DNA from: Bacillota bacterium
Lineage (GTDB): Bacteria; Bacillota; Clostridia; Lachnospirales; CAG-274
Assembly (NCBI GenBank): GCA_017627115.1
Contig: JAGAHK010000118.1
Coordinates: 1-5,021, forward strand
DNA length: 5,021 bases
Direction of reading: 5' to 3'
Shown piece after piece: positions 1 through 4,670 of this stretch (positions are counted from its first letter, which is position 1; every line of letters begins with the position of its first letter). The position numbers were made by a program, and so were the translations under genes. The notes under the pieces are model-generated. The model ran no database searches, was not told the DNA's origin, and saw nothing but the letters and a program-made list of their open reading frames with translations.

Positions 1-445
1 AATAGTCGTAGTGCGATAATCGGCGCAGACTTGCTTCGAGACCGCCTATCATTATCGGCACATTCTTAAAAATGCGCCGCAGCTGCTGACAGTATACTAT
101 GGTAGCTCTGTCGGGGCGCAGACCCATTTCGCCGCCCGGAGAATAAAGGTCCTTTGAACGGCGCTTTTTTGCAACGGAATAATGATTTACCATAGAGTCG
201 ATATTTCCGCCCGTTACAAGAAAACCCAGCCGCGGTACACCGAGTTTTTTGAAATCGTCGTCTTTTTTCCAATCGGGCTGTGCGATTATGCCGACCCTGT
301 AACCGTGGCTTTCGAGCGTACGTGCGATTATGGCACAGCCGAAAGACGGATGGTCGACATAGGCATCACCCGTTATATATACAAAATCAAGCTCATCCCA
401 ACCGCGTTTTTCCATATCTTCGCGGCAGATAGGGAGAAAATCCAT
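1..445 (-). CDS. ygiQ: YgiQ-family radical SAM protein, N-terminal part (runs off left edge)
   Basis: The 148 codons present translate to [20 protein letters not shown]..., with [16 protein letters not shown] (about 21-36), IIAQPDW (53-59), [16 protein letters not shown] (74-89), [16 protein letters not shown] (99-114) and [16 protein letters not shown] (133-148). These are hallmark blocks of the N-terminal domain of the YgiQ (UPF0313) radical SAM family. Family members are normally about 600-700 residues. Only the N-terminal domain, which precedes the radical SAM core, is in view, so the CxxxCxxC iron-sulfur motif cannot be checked. The biochemical role of the family is not established to my knowledge. 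The start ATG at 445 has a GGAGGT site seven or so bases upstream; the next Met is codon 11. The gene starts 24 bases after the stop of the flavin-reductase gene, so co-transcription is likely. No frame break is seen in the visible part. Confidence 0.93.
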   Translation of the reverse strand, partial: MDFLPICREDMEKRGWDELDFVYITGDAYVDHPSFGCAIIARTLESHGYRVGIIAQPDWKKDDDFKKLGVPRLGFLVTGGNIDSMVNHYSVAKKRRSKDLYSPGGEMGLRPDRATIVYCQQLRRIFKNVPIMIGGLEASLRRLSHYDY

Positions 446-469
446 AGTATGACCTCCGTTTTCATAATC

Positions 470-1060
470 TTATTTCTTCTTATTCTCTTTTTTTTGCTTT
501 CTTTTCTTTGCAACAGTCCAGCCGAATTTGCCAAAATATTTTCCAAGCCCGTAGTATTCGCCGTGAGAATAGCAAATGGGCTTTGAGGCAGCAAAATCAA
601 ATTTTCCGCTTTCATCCATAAAGGCGGTGTCTGCCATACAGCCGACTACCTCGCCCAAAAACATATCGTGGGTGCCGAGGTGAATAATGTCTTTCACTTT
701 ACATTCTATATTTATCGGGCTTTCGCCTATAACGGGGCAGTTAAGGTGTGCCGCTTTTTCTTTGGTAAGGTGCATTTCCTTGAATTTGTCAAAATCGCGG
801 CCGCTTCTTACACCGCACCAATCGGTTGCGCGCGCAAGTTCCTCCGTGGTCACGTTTATAACAAATTCGCCCGTGTTTTTTATAATATCATACGAATATC
901 GTGACGGACGTACCGAAATGTAGGTCATTGCAGGGTCGGTATTGACAGTGCCCGTCCAAGCCACCGTAATGATGTTGCTGTGTTCCATATCGCCGCAGCT
1001 GACCATAACGACGGGTACGGGATAAAGTATAGTACCCGGTTTCCAGATTTGTTTTGACAT
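470..1060 (-). CDS. Flavin reductase family protein (flavoredoxin-like)
   Basis: This is a 196-residue protein of the flavin-reductase-like FMN-binding split-barrel family. Recognisable blocks are the N-terminal WKPGTILYPVPVVMVSCGD (6-24), then NIITVAWTGTVNTDPAM (29-45) and YISVRPSRYSYDIIKNTGEF (47-66), which match the flavin-binding face of flavoredoxin-type proteins. GTHDMFLGEVVG (129-140) is the usual second conserved strand pair. The inferred role is an FMN-binding cytosolic redox protein that reduces flavin or passes electrons; donor and acceptor cannot be told from sequence. Length fits the family. The last dozen residues (AKKRKQKKENKKK) are an unusually lysine-rich tail coded by an A-run. 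The start at 1060 follows AAGGAG with six bases between. The YgiQ-type gene starts 24 bases after its stop, suggesting an operon, and a structured non-coding region lies upstream. Confidence 0.92.
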   Translation of the reverse strand: MSKQIWKPGTILYPVPVVMVSCGDMEHSNIITVAWTGTVNTDPAMTYISVRPSRYSYDIIKNTGEFVINVTTEELARATDWCGVRSGRDFDKFKEMHLTKEKAAHLNCPVIGESPINIECKVKDIIHLGTHDMFLGEVVGCMADTAFMDESGKFDFAASKPICYSHGEYYGLGKYFGKFGWTVAKKRKQKKENKKK

Positions 1061-1116
1061 ATGTTTCTCCTTGTTTCGGAATTTGCATTTCGTTGTTTTA
1101 ACAAACTAAGGAAGTC

Positions 1117-1296
1117 CCCCCGATTCTAAAGCGGGGGTGCTTACTTAAAATTCAGTGGGTCAGCACTTTTGCTGCGCAAAAGCCAGGCAAAGCCTGTCTG
1201 CATCTATCTTTGCGGTGCAATGTTCAAGCTCCCACTGAATTTGGAATTGCTTGCAATTCCGTTGGTTATGAGTATGTAGCAGAAATTTATTTCTGC
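1117..1296. ncRNA. Dense hairpin cluster: putative structured RNA or small non-autonomous mobile element
   Basis: About 180 bases hold one long stem and several perfect hairpins and no protein gene. The outer stem AAATTCAGTGGG (1148-1159) pairs with CCCACTGAATTT (1231-1242), 12 of 12. Inside it are CTTTTGC/GCAAAAG (1166-1182, loop TGC), CAGGC/GCCTG (1184-1196, loop AAA) and TTGC/GCAA (1210-1220). Immediately next to the outer stem is GGAATTGC/GCAATTCC (1243-1260, loop TT), then GCAGAAA/TTTCTGC (1279-1296). On the other side lies CCCCCG/CGGGGG (1117-1137). The GC-rich hairpin with a TTTAG-containing loop on the minus strand resembles the terminal hairpins of IS200/IS605-type elements, and no transposase remnant is visible. 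It could be a palindrome-rich MITE, or a structured leader of the flavin-reductase mRNA, since a leftward promoter lies just upstream. The pairings are seen directly; the identity is inference. Confidence 0.45.
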
Positions 1297-1319
1297 GGAA
1301 TACGAATATCATTGACTAC

Positions 1320-1348
1320 AGTATAACATAAATTGCCATGCTTTTCCA
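1320..1348 (-). promoter_or_regulatory. Putative promoter firing leftward into the hairpin cluster and flavin-reductase gene
   Basis: Read on the minus strand, TGGAAA (1343-1348) is a -35 box with four of six consensus bases. A 17-base spacer leads to TATACT (1320-1325), preceded by TGT, which makes an extended -10. The predicted start near 1313 would give a leader of about 250 bases before the flavin-reductase ATG at 1060, carrying all the hairpins at 1117-1296. Confidence 0.45.
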
Positions 1349-1397
1349 TACTTTTTAATATGAGTTTGGCTTTTATTTATGACCGATCGGGTAAGTC

Positions 1398-1447
1398 CCT
1401 GTCGGAGACCGCCCAAAAAAGTGTGGGCTCCTTTCGGAGCATCGCCC
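1398..1447 (-). repeat. Imperfect direct repeat pair with a GNRA-capped hairpin, downstream of tRNA-Arg
   Basis: CCTGTCGGAGACCGCCC (1398-1414) and CCTTTCGGAGCATCGCCC (1430-1447) differ by two substitutions and one indel. The right copy contributes to the perfect hairpin GCTCC/GGAGC (1427-1440), whose minus-strand loop is GAAA and which is followed on that strand by CCCACACTTTTTT. The left copy can form GTCTC/GGGAC with loop CGACA on the minus strand. The block may be a degenerate duplicated terminator behind the tRNA gene or part of a dispersed intergenic repeat. No protein gene overlaps it. Confidence 0.4.
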
Positions 1448-1454
1448 GTATAAC

Positions 1455-1488
1455 AAAAAAGGAGACCGTAAAAACGATCTCCTTTTTT
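1455..1488 (-). terminator. Rho-independent terminator of tRNA-Arg
   Basis: On the minus strand AAAAAAGGAGATCG pairs with CGGTCTCCTTTTTT across the loop TTTTTA. The single mismatch is a U.G wobble in minus-strand RNA but an A/C mismatch on the plus strand, so it belongs to leftward transcription. It starts six bases after the 3' end of the tRNA gene, and its U-run closes the stem. Confidence 0.85.
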
Positions 1489-1493
1489 GTGAT

Positions 1494-1566
1494 GTACGTG
1501 ACAGGATTCGAACCCACGACCTTCTGGTCCGTAGCCAGACGCTCTATCCAGCTGAGCTACACGTAC
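1494..1566 (-). tRNA. tRNA-Arg, anticodon ACG
   Basis: The minus strand folds into a complete 73-base cloverleaf. The acceptor stem GTACGTG/CACGTAC is perfect, the D-arm is GCTC...GAGC, and the anticodon stem is TCTGG/CCAGA. The seven-base loop CTACGGA gives anticodon ACG (Arg, CGU/CGC/CGA after wobble-A deamination to inosine). The T-arm is GTGGG TTCGAAT CCTGT and contains three G.U-type pairs, which is slightly weak. The 3' CCA is not encoded: CATC follows the acceptor. A strong promoter lies immediately upstream and a terminator immediately downstream, so this is a single-gene transcription unit. Confidence 0.96.
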
Positions 1567-1578
1567 CCAACAAAGAAT

Positions 1579-1607
1579 ATAATACACGAAAATCATTGAT
1601 TTGTCAA
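1579..1607 (-). promoter_or_regulatory. Promoter of tRNA-Arg
   Basis: On the minus strand a perfect TTGACA (1602-1607) is separated by exactly 17 bases from TATTAT (1579-1584). Transcription would start near 1572, only a few bases ahead of the mature tRNA 5' end at 1566. Confidence 0.85.
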
Positions 1608-1718
1608 TACCTAATTTAAAAAAATTTATAAAGTATCAATAATAAGTGATAAATCCAAAACTTTGTGGGGTTTGTGCATAAAGGACATATCGTTTACGGG
1701 GGTCGAAGGATACCTGTT

Positions 1719-2246
1719 TTATACTATGCTCTGTTTCAGTCTTAATTTGGCTATTATGCCGCTTTGGTTGAGCACACCGATTATCACGCCTGCAAATACT
1801 ATGCCGAAAACGGTCTGCATAACATCTGTCGGAAAGCTGACCATAACATATGCCATACCCTTTAACGGTATTTTCACAAGTGCATACAGCCCGACCTGTG
1901 CGATGCCGCCGATAAAAGCGCCTATAAGCCAATTGAAACGCAGGTTTTTAAACAATTTATATACGAATATACCCATTATGACAGCCATTATCGCCTTGAT
2001 GAAAAAAGTGGGTATCACCCATTCGGTGTATCCGCCAAGTGCATCCGAAAGCGCCGCACCTATGCCGCCTGCAAGTGCGCCCTTCCTTGTGCCGAGTATA
2101 AGCACGCCTATAAATATCATACAATCCCCTAAATGCGTGTAGCCTGTCGGTGTGGGTATCTTGAACGAATATGTCATCAAAAACACCAACGCAGCCACGA
2201 TAGCGGTGGTCGTCAGTTCACGCACGGTAAATTTTTGTTCCTTCAT
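1719..2246 (-). CDS. ECF transporter S component (vitamin-uptake substrate-binding membrane protein)
   Basis: This 175-residue, strongly hydrophobic protein has about six membrane segments (roughly 12-28, 41-53, 55-70, 77-97, 107-127 and 140-162). That layout and length are those of energy-coupling-factor S components. The first helix carries an AxxxA pattern (A15-A19), the kind of small-residue face that contacts EcfT. Diagnostic stretches are TGYTHLGDCMIFIGVLILG (34-52) and KGALAGGIGAALSDALGGY (55-73). These fit the family that Pfam names the riboflavin-transporter S component (PF07155). Members differ in substrate, and I cannot assign one here. No energising EcfA/EcfT genes are in the window, so it probably shares a module encoded elsewhere (group II). 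The start at 2246 follows AAAGGAGAGAG. I see no clear terminator between its stop and the tRNA promoter. Confidence 0.9.
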   Translation of the reverse strand: MKEQKFTVRELTTTAIVAALVFLMTYSFKIPTPTGYTHLGDCMIFIGVLILGTRKGALAGGIGAALSDALGGYTEWVIPTFFIKAIMAVIMGIFVYKLFKNLRFNWLIGAFIGGIAQVGLYALVKIPLKGMAYVMVSFPTDVMQTVFGIVFAGVIIGVLNQSGIIAKLRLKQSIV

Positions 2247-2332
2247 AAAACTCTCTCCTTTTTTTAATCTTTTTTATTATCAATTCTTTTAGTTTTTTAT
2301 TTCTTTTTTACAAAGCCTGCTTTATGATAAAT

Positions 2333-2361
2333 AATCTATCACACATTTGGCTACAAAGCAA
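2333..2361 (-). promoter_or_regulatory. Putative promoter of the ECF S-component gene
   Basis: Minus-strand TTGCTT (2356-2361), a 17-base spacer and TAGATT (2333-2338). TGA directly before the latter supplies an extended -10. The -35 is weak (three of six). It lies downstream of the terminator of the preceding gene and leaves an A-rich leader of about 80 bases with no recognisable riboswitch. Confidence 0.4.
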
Positions 2362-2371
2362 GTATGAAAAT

Positions 2372-2391
2372 GAAGTGTACCGATACACTTC
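2372..2391. repeat. Perfect 8-bp inverted repeat between terminator and S-component promoter
   Basis: GAAGTGTA and TACACTTC form a perfect stem around a four-base loop (CCGA, or TCGG on the minus strand). It sits just upstream of the putative -35 of the S-component gene and just after the terminator of the exported-protein gene. It could be an operator or a backup terminator stem, but the minus-strand sequence after it (ATTTTC) is only a weak U-tract. Confidence 0.4.
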
Positions 2392-2400
2392 TTAAACGCA

Positions 2401-2433
2401 AACAAAACACCGCTTTTTTTGCGGCGTTTTGTT
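2401..2433 (-). terminator. Rho-independent terminator of the exported CuAO-N-domain gene
   Basis: On the minus strand AACAAAACGCCGC pairs with GCGGTGTTTTGTT around an A7 loop. The one non-Watson-Crick position is G.U on this strand. The 3' arm is U-rich. It lies 16 bases after the stop codon of the gene at 2449. Confidence 0.8.
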
Positions 2434-2448
2434 GTAAAAATTACTGCT

Positions 2449-3906
2449 TTATCCTACTGTTTCCGTCAGTTCCTCGCTCTTTCCGTCGGGCTTGGTCAGT
2501 GTATATCTGTTGGTCGCAAAATTGTGTTTCAGCTTATAAACACCGTCTTTTGCGTTTCTGTATTCGTAAACATATCCTGTGCTTTTAAGAACTGTCTCTT
2601 TGCCCTCTGCATCTTTTACGGTGTAATCACCGTTGGGGTCGAGTATATAAGTTTTGCCGTCGCTGCCGTTGTAATAGGTGAAAAAGTCGTATTCGGAACC
2701 GCTTGATTCATCGGGTACATCCTTGTCTTTGGTCAGTGTGACTTCTTTGCCGTCCGGGGCTTTGATTATCTGCTTGTTATCGTTGAAATATGCCTTGTAT
2801 TCGTTGCCGAGTTCATCGGTAAACAGATCGTAAAAATCCGACATCAATGCTTCGTCAGATGTACCGCCTGTCTTTTTCAGCACACAGAACCAGCTGTTTA
2901 TCTCGCCGTAGAAATTATTGCTCTTGTCAACATAGGTACTGTTGTATTCGCGTAAAAACTGTACATACTTGCCGTCGCCGAGAAGAACACCGTTATCGGG
3001 TTTTTCGTCCTTTGAGTTTATAAATATAACTTCTCTGCCGCTTTTGTCCTTAAAGAAAGAGTGAAACTCGTCGTTTGAATAGTATCTGTTCACAATATCG
3101 CCTTTTTGGTTTTGCACGATATAACAGCCCGCTACCGCTTCATTCGTGCGCACATAGGTGTATATATACTTATTGCCGTCCTTGTCCGTCAGGTCGAGAT
3201 CATCGTTTTCGTTCAGGTCGATTTTTGTGCCGTCGGCATTTTTGATATAGTTTTTGCCGTTATCATAGAACAATTCGCATTTTCTGCCTTTTGTATCTTT
3301 CATTGGGACGCAGAACCTGCCCTCGTCGGTATATTCATCGACCGTTCTGCCGTTTTCGTCTACCGCTACATAATTTGAGCCTACAAGCAGATAACGGTTG
3401 CCGTCTGTGCCAATGTGCTCCGCAACATAGTCATAGTTTGTCTGCTCGTCTATATCGTCATATCTTGAAACATAGATAGTTTTCGTTTCGGCATCCCATT
3501 CCGCCGCAAAACCGAAGCTTTCCGCAATATAGCGCAGCGGAAGCATTGTTCTGCCGTCTATAATAACAGGTGCCGCATCAAGTTTGTCTGTCTGCTCATT
3601 ATGTTTTGCCGTTGTGCTGCCTATCGTAAGCTCTACCGTATCTCTGCCTCTGGTCAACACAGCCTTTTTTTCTTCCGATCTCCAGTCGGCTTTGCCGCCC
3701 AAAGCCTCAACAACTGCACGCACGGGTACAAATGTGCGGCTGTCGATAATAACGGGAGGTGTGTCAATAGTCTGCGTTTCGCCGTCTATTTTTATAACGG
3801 GATCGTCTATCCTTAAAACAACATTACCCTTTGCCGCATAGACATTGCCGCAAATGCCTGCCGCCAAAGCCAGGGTAAAAACAGATGCAAAAATCTTCTT
3901 TTTCAT
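2449..3906 (-). CDS. Secreted copper-amine-oxidase N-terminal-domain protein with repetitive C-terminal tail
   Basis: This is a 485-residue exported protein. Residues 1-24 form a typical signal peptide (MKKK, a hydrophobic core, then VYA before A25). Two tandem units of the 'copper amine oxidase N-terminal' family (PF07833) follow. The first covers about 37-85 with PPVIIDSRTFVPVRAVVEAL and ends in ADW; the second covers about 106-148 with APVIIDGRTMLPLRYIAESF and ends in AEWDAETKTIYV. Despite the family name there is no amine-oxidase catalytic domain. In Firmicutes these units occur in cell-surface proteins. Residues about 165-485 are acidic and repetitive, alternating D-x-x-G-x-x-Y stretches (for example 241-247, 364-370, 414-420) with DGK-type turns ending in Leu (383-391, 432-440, 472-480). 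This suggests stacked beta-hairpins. I do not recognise that part. The start at 3906 follows AAAGGAG. It is a single gene with its own terminator. Confidence 0.88.
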   Translation of the reverse strand: MKKKIFASVFTLALAAGICGNVYAAKGNVVLRIDDPVIKIDGETQTIDTPPVIIDSRTFVPVRAVVEALGGKADWRSEEKKAVLTRGRDTVELTIGSTTAKHNEQTDKLDAAPVIIDGRTMLPLRYIAESFGFAAEWDAETKTIYVSRYDDIDEQTNYDYVAEHIGTDGNRYLLVGSNYVAVDENGRTVDEYTDEGRFCVPMKDTKGRKCELFYDNGKNYIKNADGTKIDLNENDDLDLTDKDGNKYIYTYVRTNEAVAGCYIVQNQKGDIVNRYYSNDEFHSFFKDKSGREVIFINSKDEKPDNGVLLGDGKYVQFLREYNSTYVDKSNNFYGEINSWFCVLKKTGGTSDEALMSDFYDLFTDELGNEYKAYFNDNKQIIKAPDGKEVTLTKDKDVPDESSGSEYDFFTYYNGSDGKTYILDPNGDYTVKDAEGKETVLKSTGYVYEYRNAKDGVYKLKHNFATNRYTLTKPDGKSEELTETVG

Positions 3907-3962
3907 GGTAATTCTCCTTTCTTATGCGTGTAATTCAGAGGAGTTTATAGGTTACTTTTATA

Positions 3963-3992
3963 ATTATTCACTTGATCCGATACAGCTGTAAA
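3963..3992 (-). promoter_or_regulatory. Possible promoter of the exported-protein gene
   Basis: Minus-strand TTTACA (3987-3992, five of six) and AATAAT (3963-3968, five of six) are 18 bases apart, giving a start near 3956 and a leader of about 50 bases. No terminator is visible after the stop of the NifX-type gene at 3999, so read-through from that gene is also possible. Confidence 0.4.
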
Positions 3993-3998
3993 AACAAA

Positions 3999-4382
3999 TC
4001 AGTGTTTGCAGCCGTGACTTCCGCAGCTGTGTTCTTCGCCGTGTTCGTGGTGATGATCGCAGGTGGGATTATCGTTTTGCACGAGTGTATTTGTCAAAAA
4101 TGCCTTCACCGCTTCATCTGCATTGCCTGAATTTCCGCCGTAAAGCTGAATACCGACCTCACGCATCGCCATTTGCGCACCGCCGCCGATACCGCCGCAT
4201 ATAAGCACATCGACCTCGGCATTTTTCAAAAAGCCCGCAAGTGCGCCATGTCCCTGACCGTTTGTGCCTACGACCTCTTCTTTTATTATTTTATTGTTTT
4301 CGATATCGTAAAATTTGAATTCTTCCGTTTTGCCAAAATGCTGAAATATCTCACCGTTATCATAAGTTACCGCTATTCTCAT
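3999..4382 (-). CDS. NifX/NifB-type dinitrogenase iron-molybdenum cofactor family protein with His/Cys tail
   Basis: This 127-residue protein belongs to the family of NifX, the NifB C-terminus and MTH1175-like proteins (PF02579). MRIAVTYDNGEIFQHFGKTE (1-20) is the usual first strand with the HFG motif, and EFKFYDIENN follows. GQGHGALAGFLKNAEVDVLI (42-61) and CGGIGGGAQMAMREVGIQLY (62-81) form the typical Rossmann-like core. Family members bind iron-sulfur or Fe-Mo cofactor-type clusters. Stand-alone copies like this are common in anaerobes without nitrogenase, with no settled role. The tail (about 108-127) is rich in His and Cys (CDHHHEHGEEH, then CGSHGCKH), a probable metal-binding extension. 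I chose the ATG at 4382 (AAAGGA upstream, start of the conserved core). A longer reading to 4451 would begin upstream of the -10 box. The promoter carries a palindrome. Confidence 0.9.
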   Translation of the reverse strand: MRIAVTYDNGEIFQHFGKTEEFKFYDIENNKIIKEEVVGTNGQGHGALAGFLKNAEVDVLICGGIGGGAQMAMREVGIQLYGGNSGNADEAVKAFLTNTLVQNDNPTCDHHHEHGEEHSCGSHGCKH

Positions 4383-4417
4383 ATTATCATTTCCTTTCTG
4401 TTTGGTATTTGTTGATA

Positions 4418-4436
4418 AGTCGGTAATTCGCCGACT
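4418..4436 (-). promoter_or_regulatory. Hairpin at the 5' end of the NifX-type mRNA
   Basis: AGTCGG (4418-4423) and CCGACT (4431-4436) form a six-base-pair stem with a seven-base loop. The predicted transcription start from the promoter at 4443-4471 is near 4436, so the hairpin would sit at the very 5' end of the mRNA. It may stabilise the transcript or be a DNA operator; the sequence does not decide. Confidence 0.4.
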
Positions 4437-4442
4437 ATAATT

Positions 4443-4471
4443 ATTATACATCCGATTTTGATATATATCAA
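4443..4471 (-). promoter_or_regulatory. Promoter of the NifX-type gene
   Basis: Minus-strand TTGATA (4466-4471) and a perfect TATAAT (4443-4448) are separated by 17 bases. This is a strong sigma-A-type promoter with an mRNA leader of about 55 bases before the ATG at 4382. Confidence 0.8.
4458..4471. promoter_or_regulatory. Perfect 14-bp palindrome over the -35 box, FNR-like
   Basis: TTGATATATATCAA is a perfect palindrome and has the spacing of the FNR consensus TTGAT-N4-ATCAA. It covers the -35 hexamer and part of the spacer of the NifX-type promoter, centred about 30 bases before the start, so a bound protein would most likely repress. The AT-rich centre means part of the symmetry could be chance. 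The regulator is not identified. Confidence 0.45.
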
Positions 4472-4604
4472 CTATAAACTTTTATGGTATTCATTTTTTA
4501 TATATAGCAAAATATAAAACGCATCTTTTGTCAAATTTTTACCCATGCCTGCAAATACTCTGTATGAAAGACGGCAATTCTTTTGAAGCATAGGCAGAAT
4601 TATA

Positions 4605-4633
4605 TTGATTTCATTTATGAAAAGGTTTATAAT
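4605..4633 (+). promoter_or_regulatory. Promoter of the SseB-family gene
   Basis: TTGATT (4605-4610, four of six) is followed after 17 bases by a perfect TATAAT (4628-4633). The start would fall near 4640, about 30 bases before the ATG at 4671. It is divergent from the NifX-type promoter, with about 130 AT-rich bases between the two. Confidence 0.8.
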
Positions 4634-4670
4634 AAAAATAACAGATGTTGTCAATATAAAGGAGAGTAAA

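Noticed and set aside
1101..1300. Intact IS200/IS605 insertion with tnpA or tnpB
   Set aside because: No transposase reading frame or fragment is present on either strand. Only hairpins reminiscent of such element ends are seen.
1309..1596. Open reading frames across the tRNA-Arg region, including one reading VAQLDRASGYGPEGRGFESC
   Set aside because: The frame is the translation of the tRNA gene and its terminator, a well-known annotation artefact. No ribosome-binding site supports it.
1663..2142. Plus-strand open frame of 159 codons
   Set aside because: It lies almost wholly opposite the clearly recognisable ECF S-component gene, has no Shine-Dalgarno site and matches no family I know.
2247..2332. 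preQ1-type riboswitch upstream of the S-component gene (an AAAAAACTAA stretch is present)
   Set aside because: The required pairing stem and conserved loop of a preQ1-I aptamer are not found. The sequence is simply A-rich.
4383..4451. Longer N-terminus for the NifX-type protein
   Set aside because: The extra 23 codons start upstream of the -10 box (4443-4448), so they would not be on the mRNA. Family homology begins at the ATG at 4382, which has its own AAAGGA site.
4472..4604. Second leftward promoter using TTGACA (minus strand, in the divergent spacer)
   Set aside because: The consensus -35 has no -10 hexamer at 16-18 bases; TATATT lies too close and TATATA too far.
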